This document shows positions 27,192 through 36,037 of a stretch of DNA of 64,000 nt, piece after piece. Source of the stretch: Pelagibacterium flavum (GTDB lineage: Bacteria; Pseudomonadota; Alphaproteobacteria; Rhizobiales; Devosiaceae); assembly GCF_025854335.1 (NCBI RefSeq), contig NZ_CP107716.1, positions 434,001 to 498,000 of the forward strand, written 5' to 3'. The stretch's first letter is position 1, and each line of letters opens with the position of its first letter. Below the pieces are notes generated by a model that searched no databases, had not been told where the DNA came from, and worked only from the letters and a program-made list of their open reading frames with translations. Made by a program: the position numbers and the translations under genes.

Positions 27192-27677
27192 CTAGTGCCC
27201 GGTAGCAGTGATCCGGCCTCCATCCACATCCAGAACCAGCAGTTGTCGCCCGCCGGCAGTTCGCCCTGACATCGGGTGGGCCATCAGGCCTGCCTCGATC
27301 ACGCCGGTGAAACGAAGTGAACCGTCCTTGTCGCGGTCGATTTCGAGCATTGCCTGTCCCCCGGCCTCGCTTGACAGTCCAAGAGCGGGATTTCCATCTT
27401 CGTCCTCGAGCCGCAGTTCGAGAAGACTTGTGGTCCCATCGGCCACCATCACCATCAACCGGATGGAACCGATGCCCGATGGCACCTCCTGCGGTTCGGC
27501 AAGAATCCGCAGAGAGCCAATGCCTTCGCTCTCGAAATGGAATTCTGACCGCTCGGCCTCGATCCGCCATGAAACAGGTGCCTCTTCGAGAAACCCAGTC
27601 ATATCCCCACCCGGCTGATCGGCCAGCACAGGCGCGGACAGGCAGATCGCAATTAGGGAAAGCGCAGCGGTCCTCAC
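27192..27677 (-). CDS. Exported PGG-motif protein
   Basis: A 161-residue protein: signal peptide ending VLA, then DQPGGDMTGFLEEAPVSW, then a beta-rich domain. The start of the mature protein shares the pattern PGG-x-x-(S/T)-G with the neighbour at 27674-28168 and with the first gene at 33606-34067, so the three form a paralogous family. It overlaps the end of the upstream gene by four bases. Confidence 0.7.
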   Translation of the reverse strand: MRTAALSLIAICLSAPVLADQPGGDMTGFLEEAPVSWRIEAERSEFHFESEGIGSLRILAEPQEVPSGIGSIRLMVMVADGTTSLLELRLEDEDGNPALGLSSEAGGQAMLEIDRDKDGSLRFTGVIEAGLMAHPMSGRTAGGRQLLVLDVDGGRITATGH

Positions 27678-28168
27678 TGCAACTCACTCAATACGGCTTC
27701 AAATGTCAGGCTAACGTTGAGAGTGTCGTCAGGGTCAGGATTACGAAGTGCAATCCGGTCCATACTCGTTAGAACACCTTGCACCTGGCCCGCGATCGCC
27801 AGCACACCGCCTTGGTGCGAGGCGCTCGTAATTGTCAGGGAGAGTTCATCGTCCAAGTCCGCACGGTAGATGCGATACGGATCGGTATCGAGAATTGGGA
27901 TATCGATTTCTGCGGAAAAGAAGTCACTATCAAGATCGCCGATCCACTCTGCGCCGAGGGATAAGTTGCCCAGACCGCGCTCCCTCAGTGCCGGTGCTCG
28001 AAAATAGATCGAAAAGCTTGAAGACGTGAAGTCAGACTGCTCTGTCCAGACCGACAGTTCAATTTCTTCGCCTGCGATCGTCCCTGACGCCGCTCCCCCC
28101 GGCCCTGCAGCCATGACGGGTACGGCAAGGGAGAGAAAGCCAAATGCAGCGATGGCTGATCTGAGCAT
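27674..28168 (-). CDS. Exported GPGG-motif protein
   Basis: A 164-residue protein with signal peptide (SAIAAFGFLSLAVPVMA) and mature start AGPGGAASGTIAGEEIELSV. The rest is beta-rich, ending TLNVSLTFEAVLSELQ, like the C-terminus of the 33606-34067 paralogue (PVTFSFDTRLEELD). The ATG at 28168 is preceded by GGGAG and begins the signal peptide; an earlier ATG at 28210 overlaps the vWA stop but adds fourteen polar residues. Confidence 0.7.
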   Translation of the reverse strand: MLRSAIAAFGFLSLAVPVMAAGPGGAASGTIAGEEIELSVWTEQSDFTSSSFSIYFRAPALRERGLGNLSLGAEWIGDLDSDFFSAEIDIPILDTDPYRIYRADLDDELSLTITSASHQGGVLAIAGQVQGVLTSMDRIALRNPDPDDTLNVSLTFEAVLSELQ

Positions 28169-28206
28169 GGTCGTGAGTACTCCCGATTCTTTGAAATTGT
28201 CGTAGG

Positions 28207-30510
28207 TCATTCGCTGAGCGTGATCATCGCGCGTCCGAGAACGCTCTGGCTTTGAAGGTCGAGAAACCGCACTTCGTATTGTCCCGGCTCGTCCGGGAGC
28301 TTGAATACCGTTTCGGTTTCGTCGCCCACGCGATGGACTGCAATCCAGGTAAAGTCGGGCGCATCAGCTCGTGCCAGCGCCACGCGCCGTTCGGTATCGC
28401 CAGCTTCGATTGTCCACGAAACCGAAACGATGTCGCCCGGCCTAGCTGTGCCAGGAACCACGAGACCAGCACCCTCGTCTATCGGCGCGTCCGCCGCCAG
28501 CACTTCGATCGGTCGCCGGGCCATGACCCGATCACCGTGGTCCAAATGGTAGCGGATTTCATAGGCACCAGGCTCCGCGGGTGCAGTGAACGTGGCCTGA
28601 TCTTCGTCCTGAATGCGGCGATAGCCACTTTGCTCGCCGTCGGGCGTGCCGCCGGGAACGATGGCTATGTAGTCGCGCGGATGTATCGCGCCGGTCCAGG
28701 AAAGCGTGATCTCGGTGCCGGCCCGCGCCCTGTCCGGTCCGTCAAGCGAAACATTTCCATCCCTCACCTCGACCGGGGTGCGGGCGAGCACGCGATCCCC
28801 CGCGTCCAATTGCAGGCGCACCTCGTAGAGTCCGGGTTCGGCAGGCGCGCGAAGCTCGCCTTCGCTCCGATCTTGCATGCGATCGTAATCGGCATAGGTG
28901 CCGTCCGCAGAACCGGCGGGAACGATCGTCACGTAGTCGCGCGGGTGCAGGCCCTCACCCTGCCAGGTGACCGGGAATGCCGACCCGACAACGACCTGGG
29001 CCGGCGCGGAGACAGTAACCTCGGCATCGACAACTTCGACCGCGGTGCGGGCGAGCACGCGGTCCCCCACGTCCAATTGCAGGCGCACTTCGTAGAGGCC
29101 GGGCTCGGCAGGCGCCCGCAGCTCGCCCTCGCTCCGACCTTGCATGCGATCGTAGTCGGCATAGGTGCCGTCCGCCGAACCGGCGGGAACGATCGTCACG
29201 TAGTCGCGCGGGTGCAGGCCCTCACCCTGCCAGGTGACCGGGAAAGCCGACCCGACAACGACCTGAGCCGGCGCGGAGACTGTAATCTCGGCATCCACCA
29301 CCTCGACCGGGGTGCGGGCGAGCACGCGGTCCCCCACGTCCAGTTGCAGGCGCACTTCGTAGAGACCGGGCTCGGCAGGCGCGCGAAGCTCGCCCTCGGT
29401 ACGGTCGTTCAACCGGTCGTAGTCCGCATAGGCTCCGTCTTCGGCGTCGGCGGGAACAATTGTCACATAATCACGCGGAGCCAGACCCTCACCTTCCCAC
29501 CTCACCGTGAATGCGGAGCCAACCAAGGTTTGTGCAGGGCCGAAGACCTGGGCGGTGGGCTGTAGCGACGTGATAGGCGGGAAAATGGCGTGGACATTGC
29601 GCGCGCTGTCCAACGCCAAACTGGCCTCGGTCTGCGAGAAGTCGTCCTGCGCCGTCGAATGGACCGTCACGATATAGTCGCCGAACGGCAGATCCGTGGT
29701 GAAGGGGTTCGCAGTGCCGGTCTGCACCATGTTGAACGAAGTATCCGATATCTCCCAGATCACCTCGCCGGACAGAAGCGGCAGATCCAGTGGCGTTGCT
29801 GGCCGCTCCCAGACGGTCTCGTCGCCGATCTTCTCGCCTCCGAGATTTGCGGTGAAGGTGAAACGCCCTGAGGCCGGCGCGGCAGTGACCTCGCGCAAGG
29901 CCTCGTTGAGCTCCTGGGCATTGTCGGCAGTCAGGAAGCGGCCGCCGGTTTCCTCGGCGATGCATTGCATCTGCAACAGGGCGTCGGCTTCGCCCCGGAT
30001 GTCGAAGCCGATGACATGGGCGGTAAAATCTACGCCCGCGTCTTCCAGTGCGCGGGCGGCGGCGCAGGGATCAGGATTGCAGGTCTCGATCCCATCGGAA
30101 ACCAGGATCACCGTCGCCGCCCGTTCGGTGTGGCGCAACGCCTGAGCCGCGGTGATGACAGCATCGGTCATCGGGGTCATGCCCCGCGGGTTCAACCCTT
30201 CAACTATGCCGGCGATCTCTGCCGCAGTGCCGGGCGCGGGTTCGACCAAGGTCTCGATATCCGCGCATTGCCCGCGCTCGCGATGGCCATAGGTGACGAA
30301 ACCGAGATTCTGATCGGCGGGGAAATCCGACACAATGTCGCCGACGACAGCGCGCGCGATGGTGATTTTGTTCACCCCATCGATCTGCCCCCACATCGAC
30401 CCCGAGGCGTCCAAAACGAGGATCGTGCTGGGGCGCTCCTGGGCAAGCGCCGCCGCCGGCGCAAGGGCGGATGTCAGAGCGATGAGCCCGGCGGTCACAA
30501 GAGATCTCAT
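28207..30510 (-). CDS. Exported vWA-domain protein with tandem Ig-like repeats
   Basis: A 767-residue protein. The signal peptide (residues 1-24) is followed by a von Willebrand A domain with an intact MIDAS, DASGS at 34-38, and VILVSDGIETC further on. Then comes a ~90-residue beta domain and five Ig-like units with the pattern (P)RDYVTIVPA...YADYDR...GELRAPAEPGLYEVRLQLD.GDRVLAR.PVEV. Three central units are almost identical at 89-residue spacing; the outer two are diverged. A final related domain closes the protein. It is probably periplasmic and metal-dependent in adhesion or complex assembly. It overlaps the membrane-protein gene upstream by four bases. Confidence 0.85.
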   Translation of the reverse strand: MRSLVTAGLIALTSALAPAAALAQERPSTILVLDASGSMWGQIDGVNKITIARAVVGDIVSDFPADQNLGFVTYGHRERGQCADIETLVEPAPGTAAEIAGIVEGLNPRGMTPMTDAVITAAQALRHTERAATVILVSDGIETCNPDPCAAARALEDAGVDFTAHVIGFDIRGEADALLQMQCIAEETGGRFLTADNAQELNEALREVTAAPASGRFTFTANLGGEKIGDETVWERPATPLDLPLLSGEVIWEISDTSFNMVQTGTANPFTTDLPFGDYIVTVHSTAQDDFSQTEASLALDSARNVHAIFPPITSLQPTAQVFGPAQTLVGSAFTVRWEGEGLAPRDYVTIVPADAEDGAYADYDRLNDRTEGELRAPAEPGLYEVRLQLDVGDRVLARTPVEVVDAEITVSAPAQVVVGSAFPVTWQGEGLHPRDYVTIVPAGSADGTYADYDRMQGRSEGELRAPAEPGLYEVRLQLDVGDRVLARTAVEVVDAEVTVSAPAQVVVGSAFPVTWQGEGLHPRDYVTIVPAGSADGTYADYDRMQDRSEGELRAPAEPGLYEVRLQLDAGDRVLARTPVEVRDGNVSLDGPDRARAGTEITLSWTGAIHPRDYIAIVPGGTPDGEQSGYRRIQDEDQATFTAPAEPGAYEIRYHLDHGDRVMARRPIEVLAADAPIDEGAGLVVPGTARPGDIVSVSWTIEAGDTERRVALARADAPDFTWIAVHRVGDETETVFKLPDEPGQYEVRFLDLQSQSVLGRAMITLSE
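28778..29578 (-). repeat. Three 267-bp tandem repeats inside the vWA gene
   Basis: The marker GTGCGGGCGAGCACGCG recurs at 28778, 29045 and 29312, exactly 267 bases (89 codons) apart, with near-identical sequence over most of each unit. The repeats are in frame, so recombination would change the Ig-domain number without breaking the gene. Confidence 0.85.
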
Positions 30511-31475
30511 GCGGCTTCTCCGCGCGCTGTCCCGAAGCGGGCAGCGGCGCGTTCTTTCAGCTTGCGGAAATGTGAGGACATCTGCTCCAGCCGCGCATCC
30601 CACTCAGTGTCGGGCTCTTGGCCATCGGTGATCCTGAAATAGACCTGCATCAGGCAGGTGACGGCGAAGGGCTCGAGAAAGGCCGCCTTGACGCTCCAGG
30701 CGAACAGCAACGCGAAAACGAAGCCGCCCGCCGACCAGGCGCCGGGCATGACGTAGACCAGTGCCGCTGCCGGGGCGAGCATCACGAGGAAGATCAGGAA
30801 GGCGAGACCATAGGTGAAGAGCGTCAGCCAGGCGGCGTTCCGGAGCATCGCCTTCCAGTTCTGGCCATAGAGCACCAGCGCCTCGCGTGCGGATATCCAG
30901 GGATCGGTCGAGCGGGTGCGGATGGCATGGGCGAGGATCACCTCATCGATGAAGCCCACCGCCACGCGCAGGAAGGCCTGCACAATGCCCATCAACTGCC
31001 GGACATAGGGGATCGGCAGGATGGACAATACACCGTGCACAAGGCCGATGACGGCGCGAATGACTCCCTTGACCAGTTGGTCCAGCGCGAAGAGCAGTGA
31101 GGCCTGGCCGAAGCGCTCCTTCACCACGGTCGTTGCATGGGCAATCTGGCCGCTCCCTTCCCGGAGGGGCTTGCCGTCAATCAGTTCGACAAGAACCGCG
31201 ACATGGCCTGCCTTGACGATATAGAGAATGTATTCCCGAAGCCAGTACATCACAGCGCCGGTCAGGCCAAAGCCGGCCATGCCGCCCCATGCCATCGCGG
31301 TCGCGCGGAACCCGTCATCCCCGAAAGCGCCGACGCCCCAGCCGACCCCAATACCGGCGCCGGTGGCCAGAATATAGGCCAGTGTGATTCCGAAATAGAC
31401 GGCGGCACGTAGGAGCACGAAAGGCAATGTTCGGCCCAACAGTCCGAGAGCTTGTCCGATATTGAAATCCCACAT
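30507..31475 (-). CDS. Polytopic membrane protein of unknown function
   Basis: A 322-residue inner-membrane protein with about six hydrophobic segments, including TLPFVLLRAAVYFGITLAYIL, AGFGLTGAVMYWLREYILYIV, WLTLFTYGLAFLIFLVMLAPA and AGGFVFALLFAWSVKAAF. A soluble loop in the middle (GKPLREGSGQIAHATTVVKERFG) and a charged C-terminal tail probably face the cytoplasm. No family is recognised. It is coupled to the vWA gene by ATGA overlap, so it is a good candidate for the membrane partner of that protein. Confidence 0.75.
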   Translation of the reverse strand: MWDFNIGQALGLLGRTLPFVLLRAAVYFGITLAYILATGAGIGVGWGVGAFGDDGFRATAMAWGGMAGFGLTGAVMYWLREYILYIVKAGHVAVLVELIDGKPLREGSGQIAHATTVVKERFGQASLLFALDQLVKGVIRAVIGLVHGVLSILPIPYVRQLMGIVQAFLRVAVGFIDEVILAHAIRTRSTDPWISAREALVLYGQNWKAMLRNAAWLTLFTYGLAFLIFLVMLAPAAALVYVMPGAWSAGGFVFALLFAWSVKAAFLEPFAVTCLMQVYFRITDGQEPDTEWDARLEQMSSHFRKLKERAAARFGTARGEAA

Positions 31476-31498
31476 GGCTCCGGTTCCTTTTGGGGCGA

Positions 31499-32023
31499 TC
31501 AGCTTGAAGGTTGAGATGCGGGGGCAGTCTGTTCGCCCCCGAAATGGCGTCGCAGCCAGGTATTGATGTCATTGGCGACCTGCACAGGTCCATCGCCCGA
31601 TACGCCCCAACGTGACAAGGGCACCCGTGTTGCCGGGCGGGTGTCGCGAAAAACCAGAGCCACCTTCGAGGTGCTGCGGTCCTCTCGCGAGGTATGGCTG
31701 CGGTCAAGTTCGGCACTGTCGAGCGCCTCGAGCGGATAGTCCCGCTGACGCGTGCCGAGGCGCGATGTCCGGATGATGCTGACCAATCCCGACCCTGCGT
31801 CCAGCCTGAGCCGTGTGCGCTCGGACAGGGCGATATATCCCGCGAGAAAGGCCCCGTTCAGCCCGACCAGCAGCACCAACGCGGTCAGGATTTCTCCCCC
31901 GATCAGATTGGCCAGTCCGATCAGGGTGATCGGCAGGACAGGCAGCATGACGAACCACAGGATAAAGCGCGGTATCGCCAGTTCCAGTTCCAGTCGTTCG
32001 GGCGTGTTCGTCTCAATACTCAT
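31499..32023 (-). CDS. Membrane-hairpin protein with PH-like domain (a)
   Basis: A 174-residue protein: two close membrane helices (FILWFVMLPVLPITLIGLANL and ILTALVLLVGLNGAFLAGYIAL) followed by a soluble part of the type LRLDAGSGLVSIIRTSRLGTRQRDYPLEALDSAEL, resembling bacterial PH-like domains. It is paralogous to the next gene upstream, whose stop overlaps its start. The start at 32023 is set by that overlap. Confidence 0.7.
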   Translation of the reverse strand: MSIETNTPERLELELAIPRFILWFVMLPVLPITLIGLANLIGGEILTALVLLVGLNGAFLAGYIALSERTRLRLDAGSGLVSIIRTSRLGTRQRDYPLEALDSAELDRSHTSREDRSTSKVALVFRDTRPATRVPLSRWGVSGDGPVQVANDINTWLRRHFGGEQTAPASQPSS

Positions 32024-32547
32024 GACGGGTTTCCCTTTCCCTGGCGGGAAAGCCAGCCATTGACGACGCCCGTCAGATGCGCCACTTCTTCGGGATCCGG
32101 GCGGAACATGGGCACTATGATCTCGCGCCGCTCTGGTCCCGATCCGCAAATCAGCACCAGCCGGGTCTCATCGTTTCCTGCCGCCGTGCCATAGTGCGCG
32201 ACGCTTTCCAGCTTGTGCAGGTCCGAGAGTGCGAACGTCTCTTCACGCCGCCCGCGCAATGTGGTCACACGCAGCCGGACAAGACCGGCATGTCTGTCCA
32301 GGCTCAGCTGAGTCAGTTGCACCAACTCGTGCATGTAGAGCCAGCCGACCAGGCCCACCACGGCAAGCACGATTAACCCCGTTCCGGTCGCACCATCCCC
32401 GATGGCTGCCAGGCCCGCCGCGATCGCCACCAATATCACCGCCGCAGCAATCACCGCCCGCCGGACCGGACGATTCTCGATCTCCAGCGCGCTGTCGGAG
32501 ATTTGCGTCACGCGCAGCGGATCAGCCAGAAACTCGGCCAGTGTCAT
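32020..32547 (-). CDS. Membrane-hairpin protein with PH-like domain (b)
   Basis: A 175-residue paralogue of the preceding entry: two helices (AVIAAAVILVAIAAGLAAIG and LIVLAVVGLVGWLYM), then LSLDRHAGLVRLRVTTLRGRREETFALSDLHKLESV. The start at 32547 overlaps the stop of the upstream gene (ATGA). Paired paralogues of this kind often form heteromers, but that is inference. Confidence 0.7.
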   Translation of the reverse strand: MTLAEFLADPLRVTQISDSALEIENRPVRRAVIAAAVILVAIAAGLAAIGDGATGTGLIVLAVVGLVGWLYMHELVQLTQLSLDRHAGLVRLRVTTLRGRREETFALSDLHKLESVAHYGTAAGNDETRLVLICGSGPERREIIVPMFRPDPEEVAHLTGVVNGWLSRQGKGNPS

Positions 32548-33029
32548 GGGCCGGCACCAAACGACGTGTCGATCCGCCCCTCGATGTCGCGACAGTCGTC
32601 CAGGGCATCCCGACGGCATAGGGTTGTCGCAAAGCTGGCCTGGATGCGGCCTTCATCCTCAAGGTCCAGCACGTCGATCGACATCTGCGGCGGCTCTTCC
32701 TCGCTTTCCCAGACCGCGCCCGCCAACACCCCGCGATCGGGCCGCATGTCGATAGTCAGACCGGCGGGCGGCGTATCTCCGGAAGGCTTACCGTGAAAGA
32801 TCAGGCCGATGGAAATGCTGCCGTCGCCAAGTGCATGCAGATCGATCATGGTCAGAGGGCCGATATCGGTGATCTGCACCATCGCCGAGCCATCATCCTG
32901 ACGCAGCACCTGCCAGTTCAGTTCTTCACCGTCCAGGTTTGCCCCGATCTGGCCGATGGCCTCCAAAGCGCCAGCCGGGGTTGCGATTCCGAGGGTCAGG
33001 ACAAGCGGAATAAGCACCTTCATTGGCAT
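32544..33029 (-). CDS. Exported beta-rich protein
   Basis: A 161-residue protein with signal peptide (VLIPLVLTLGIATPAGA). The mature part GQIGANLDGEELNWQVL and the end FATTLCRRDALDDCRDIEGRIDTSF show the same general layout as the GPGG-motif proteins, plus a probable disulfide. A second ATG two codons in is possible. It sits in the vWA operon. Confidence 0.7.
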   Translation of the reverse strand: MPMKVLIPLVLTLGIATPAGALEAIGQIGANLDGEELNWQVLRQDDGSAMVQITDIGPLTMIDLHALGDGSISIGLIFHGKPSGDTPPAGLTIDMRPDRGVLAGAVWESEEEPPQMSIDVLDLEDEGRIQASFATTLCRRDALDDCRDIEGRIDTSFGAGP

Positions 33030-33031
33030 TC

Positions 33032-33604
33032 CTATCGGCTGATCAGCTGTTCGCGGACGCCCCGCGCCGAATTGCGTTTTGTTCCCATCGCCTCATTGGC
33101 CGAGAAGAAACTGATGATCCCGTCCGAACGCCGCGCACCGGAGCCGAACTGCCATTCGAATTGCGGCGCCGAGGCAATCTGGCAATCCTGAACCAACGCC
33201 CATTCCCAAGGCTCCGCGCCGGGCTCGGAACCCGTTGAAGTCAACATATAAAACTGCGGGTCCATTGGCTCGCCACGCACAAAGTCAAAGCGCAGCGGCT
33301 TGTTGCCACCTCGAACCGGCACAAGTTCGGTCTGAATGCCGTCCGAACCCAGATACAATCGGTTGCGGTTCCGATCATAAATGATCTCGAAGGTGCTCTC
33401 CTGAACGCCTATTGCCACACTCGTTCCGATGGCGGCTTCGGTCCACGTTCCCGCGATCAGCGGACCAATCTGTCGCAGGTCAAAATTGCCGGCGCGATGG
33501 ACGTCCGCGTGGCAGACCGGGTTGGGCGGTTCACCGGCCAGTGCTGAGGTTGCCGTAGCGATCAGTAGCAGGGCCGCAGTTCGGGCAAGGGCGGGTCCAG
33601 CCAT
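33032..33604 (-). CDS. Exported protein of unknown function
   Basis: A 190-residue protein with signal peptide (LARTAALLLIATATSALA). The mature part begins GEPPNPVCHADVHRAGNFDLRQIGPLIAGTW; cysteines near each end may pair. It starts one base after the stop of the first operon gene. No family is recognised. Confidence 0.65.
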   Translation of the reverse strand: MAGPALARTAALLLIATATSALAGEPPNPVCHADVHRAGNFDLRQIGPLIAGTWTEAAIGTSVAIGVQESTFEIIYDRNRNRLYLGSDGIQTELVPVRGGNKPLRFDFVRGEPMDPQFYMLTSTGSEPGAEPWEWALVQDCQIASAPQFEWQFGSGARRSDGIISFFSANEAMGTKRNSARGVREQLISR

Positions 33605-33605
33605 C

Positions 33606-34067
33606 TCAGTCAAGCTCTTCAAGCCGAGTGTCGAAGCTGAAGGTAACGGGCCGGGTTTCGGATGTGGGGCCACCGCTGACTTGCCCGGTGAGCGTACCCT
33701 TCAAGGCGACGATCCCGTCGCCCGGCGTGAATTCCTCCAGGGTCAGTGTCAGGCTGTCCTGATCGCCGGTCCAATTCTGCCCCATGTCGCGCGCGAAGGT
33801 GATCGTCAGCGCTATTTCGCCGGGCGAGGGCAATTCGCCATTGATCGTCAGTTCCAGATTGACCGGCCCCTGATCGCCCTCCATCTGTGCGGCAAGCAAG
33901 GAGGCATCGGCATAGTTGCCGATGATAGTCGCGCCGGACAATTCGGGGACAACAGTCAGCTCCAGCGGCTGATCGCCAAAACTGCCGGTAACGAGCCCTC
34001 CAGGCCCGTCGGCGAGCGCCGGAAGCGCCAGCAGATAGGCTAGAACAGGTATGCCCGCCCTTCGCAT
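33606..34067 (-). CDS. Exported GPGG-motif protein, first gene of the vWA operon
   Basis: A 153-residue protein with signal peptide (IPVLAYLLALPALA) and mature start DGPGGLVTGSFGDQPLELTVV, paralogous to 27674-28168 and more weakly to 27192-27677. It is all-beta by pattern and has no cysteine. The start at 34067 begins the signal peptide. The promoter must lie in the ~150 bases to the divergent gene at 34221. Confidence 0.7.
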   Translation of the reverse strand: MRRAGIPVLAYLLALPALADGPGGLVTGSFGDQPLELTVVPELSGATIIGNYADASLLAAQMEGDQGPVNLELTINGELPSPGEIALTITFARDMGQNWTGDQDSLTLTLEEFTPGDGIVALKGTLTGQVSGGPTSETRPVTFSFDTRLEELD

Positions 34068-34220
34068 TGTCGAGAAGATGGTCAAGAGTAGATCCTCCTC
34101 CTGTTTGATTCTGAGTTTAGCTTTGCTCAACACGGGTCGCCCCGTTCGTTTGAACGGGGAACATGCCGTCTCCTGTGATAGAGTTCAGCCGGAACCGGGT
34201 TTTCATTTTGGGTTGTGGTG

Positions 34221-34703
34221 ATGAGATTACAGTATCACATCGTTCAGACCGCGTTGATGACGGCACTTGTGTTCATGGCCGTGCCAGTGGCTGCCGAGGA
34301 CGTCCTGCTGACCCTGACCGGGGCGGTAAGGGACGGCAGGGTGGAGATGACGCGCGCGGATTTCGATACGATGGACTGGCATGAGTTTTCGACATCGACC
34401 AGCGTCACAGATGGCAGGCCGGAGTTCAGCGGCGTGCTGATGCGAGACATCCTCGCCCATGCCGAGGCAGAGGGAAGTAGTGTGCGCGCCACAGCGTTGA
34501 ACGACTATGTCGTCGATATCCCTGTCGAGGATTTTCACCGGTTTGACGTTCTGGCCGCGCTTTACATGGATGACGTGCCTCTGACCCGGCGTGACAAGGG
34601 TCCAGTCTGGATCGTCTATCCGCGCGACAATCACGGCGTTCTGGCCGATATACGGTATGACATGCGATGGGTCTGGCAGCTTGTCGCGCTGCATGTGCAA
34701 TGA
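34221..34703 (+). CDS. Exported molybdopterin-fold protein without Cys ligand
   Basis: A 160-residue protein with signal peptide (ALMTALVFMAVPVAA). The mature part follows the sulfite-oxidase/YedY molybdopterin-binding fold in outline (FSGVLMRDILAHAEAEG, NDYVVDIPVEDF, GPVWIVYPRDNHG, MRWVWQLVALHV). It contains no cysteine at all, so the metal ligand of this fold is missing (Ser/Thr in its place) and catalysis is unlikely. Its stop overlaps the kinase start (ATGA); a role as periplasmic ligand-binding partner of the kinase is inferred. Confidence 0.7.
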   Translation: MRLQYHIVQTALMTALVFMAVPVAAEDVLLTLTGAVRDGRVEMTRADFDTMDWHEFSTSTSVTDGRPEFSGVLMRDILAHAEAEGSSVRATALNDYVVDIPVEDFHRFDVLAALYMDDVPLTRRDKGPVWIVYPRDNHGVLADIRYDMRWVWQLVALHVQ

Positions 34704-36037
34704 CCGGCACAGGCGGGCGGGCGCGGTATCTGTGGCTTGGTGGGCTGGTGGTGATCTGCCTGGGCCTGTTGGGGCTAGCCGCGTGGCAGCTTGTCGTGCT
34801 GGAACGCCAGATGCGCATTGACGCAACAGAAAACATGATCTGGGTCTTTGGTCAGACGCAGATCGAGGCCTTGAACCTGGCGCTGGCGCTCTCGGATGAG
34901 GCTACGCCGCAACAGATCCAGACCCGCTTTGACATAGTGGTTTCTCGACTGACACTGTTGGAAGATGGGCCGCAACGTCGCTTTCTTGAGGATGCAGGCA
35001 TATCCGAAACGCTTGCAGGTTGGCGCAACGGGCTTCTGGCGCTTGACCCTGCGCAAGATGCCGATCCAGTCGGGCTACGGGCACATGTCACGGCGCTGGT
35101 CGCAGCCCTGAGGGCGAAGGCGAGTCTGGTGATGTCCCATGAATGGCAGATTCAAGCCACGCGCCTGGACAGCCTAAGGCAGTTGCACTTGCTTGCGCTG
35201 GCATCTGTGCTGGGGGCGGCGGCGGCAGGACTGGGGCTGGTGGCAATCCTGATCGATCGTGAGAGGCGCTTGATGAGCGGGAGGTTGGATCGCCTGCGGG
35301 CTGAAAAGTTGGCCAGCGATCTGGAACGCGAACGCAAAACTTCCGAGAACCACCGTCGGTTCGCAGACCTGATTGCCCATCAATTCCGCACGCCTCTGGC
35401 CGTAATCGACAGCGCAATGCATCGCCTGACGCGCCGCGGTGAAAGCCCGGTTCCGCCTGAATTGATCGCGCAAAAGGCTACGGTGTCCCGTGAGGCGGTT
35501 GCCCGGCTCGTGAAGTTGACAGATACCGCATTGATGATGTCCCGGCTGGAAGCTGATGCGGTACTTCCTAGCCTGCGCGCCCATGACCTGCGCGATCTGG
35601 TAACTTCAGTCATTGATGACCTAATGGCAACGGCGCGGGACCGCGACCCGGCCCGTATCCGGCAGTCGGTGCAAACAGAACCAACTGTCGCGCTGTGCGA
35701 TCCGATGTTGACCGCCGAAATCCTCTCCAACCTCCTGCGCAATGCGCTCTTGTATTCTCCGCCCGATTGCCGCGTCGATGTGAGTGTCTCTCAGTCGCGG
35801 GACTATGTCGTCTGTCGGGTCGAGGACAGAGGCAAGGGTATGTCGCCCGATGAGATTGAGTGTGCTTTTGACAGGTTCTACCGCGGCAGCGGGCACGAGA
35901 CTTTGCCTGGCTCCGGACTGGGCCTGACGCTCGCGCGCCATCTGGCCCGAATTCAGGGTGGCGAGGTGACCTTGATGGAGCGTGACGAGGGCGGTCTGAT
36001 AGCTGCGCTTTACCTGCCGAGGGAGGACGCCGCATGA
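34700..36037 (+). CDS. Sensor histidine kinase
   Basis: A 445-residue kinase: first membrane helix at residues ~10-33, a periplasmic helical sensor of ~130 residues, second helix at ~165-185, a coiled linker, HisKA with LIAHQFRTPL (phospho-His227), and an ATPase domain with N-box (LSNLLRNALLYS), G1 (VEDRGKGMS) and G2 (GSGLGLTLARHLA). It overlaps both neighbours by four bases, so the three genes are one transcript. Its likely targets are the divergent vWA operon genes. Confidence 0.9.
   Translation: MTGTGGRARYLWLGGLVVICLGLLGLAAWQLVVLERQMRIDATENMIWVFGQTQIEALNLALALSDEATPQQIQTRFDIVVSRLTLLEDGPQRRFLEDAGISETLAGWRNGLLALDPAQDADPVGLRAHVTALVAALRAKASLVMSHEWQIQATRLDSLRQLHLLALASVLGAAAAGLGLVAILIDRERRLMSGRLDRLRAEKLASDLERERKTSENHRRFADLIAHQFRTPLAVIDSAMHRLTRRGESPVPPELIAQKATVSREAVARLVKLTDTALMMSRLEADAVLPSLRAHDLRDLVTSVIDDLMATARDRDPARIRQSVQTEPTVALCDPMLTAEILSNLLRNALLYSPPDCRVDVSVSQSRDYVVCRVEDRGKGMSPDEIECAFDRFYRGSGHETLPGSGLGLTLARHLARIQGGEVTLMERDEGGLIAALYLPREDAA

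Noticed and set aside
28252..29565. 437-codon plus-strand frame over the vWA gene
   Set aside because: It mirrors the repeats of the minus-strand gene; composition (His/Arg-rich) is typical of an antisense shadow.
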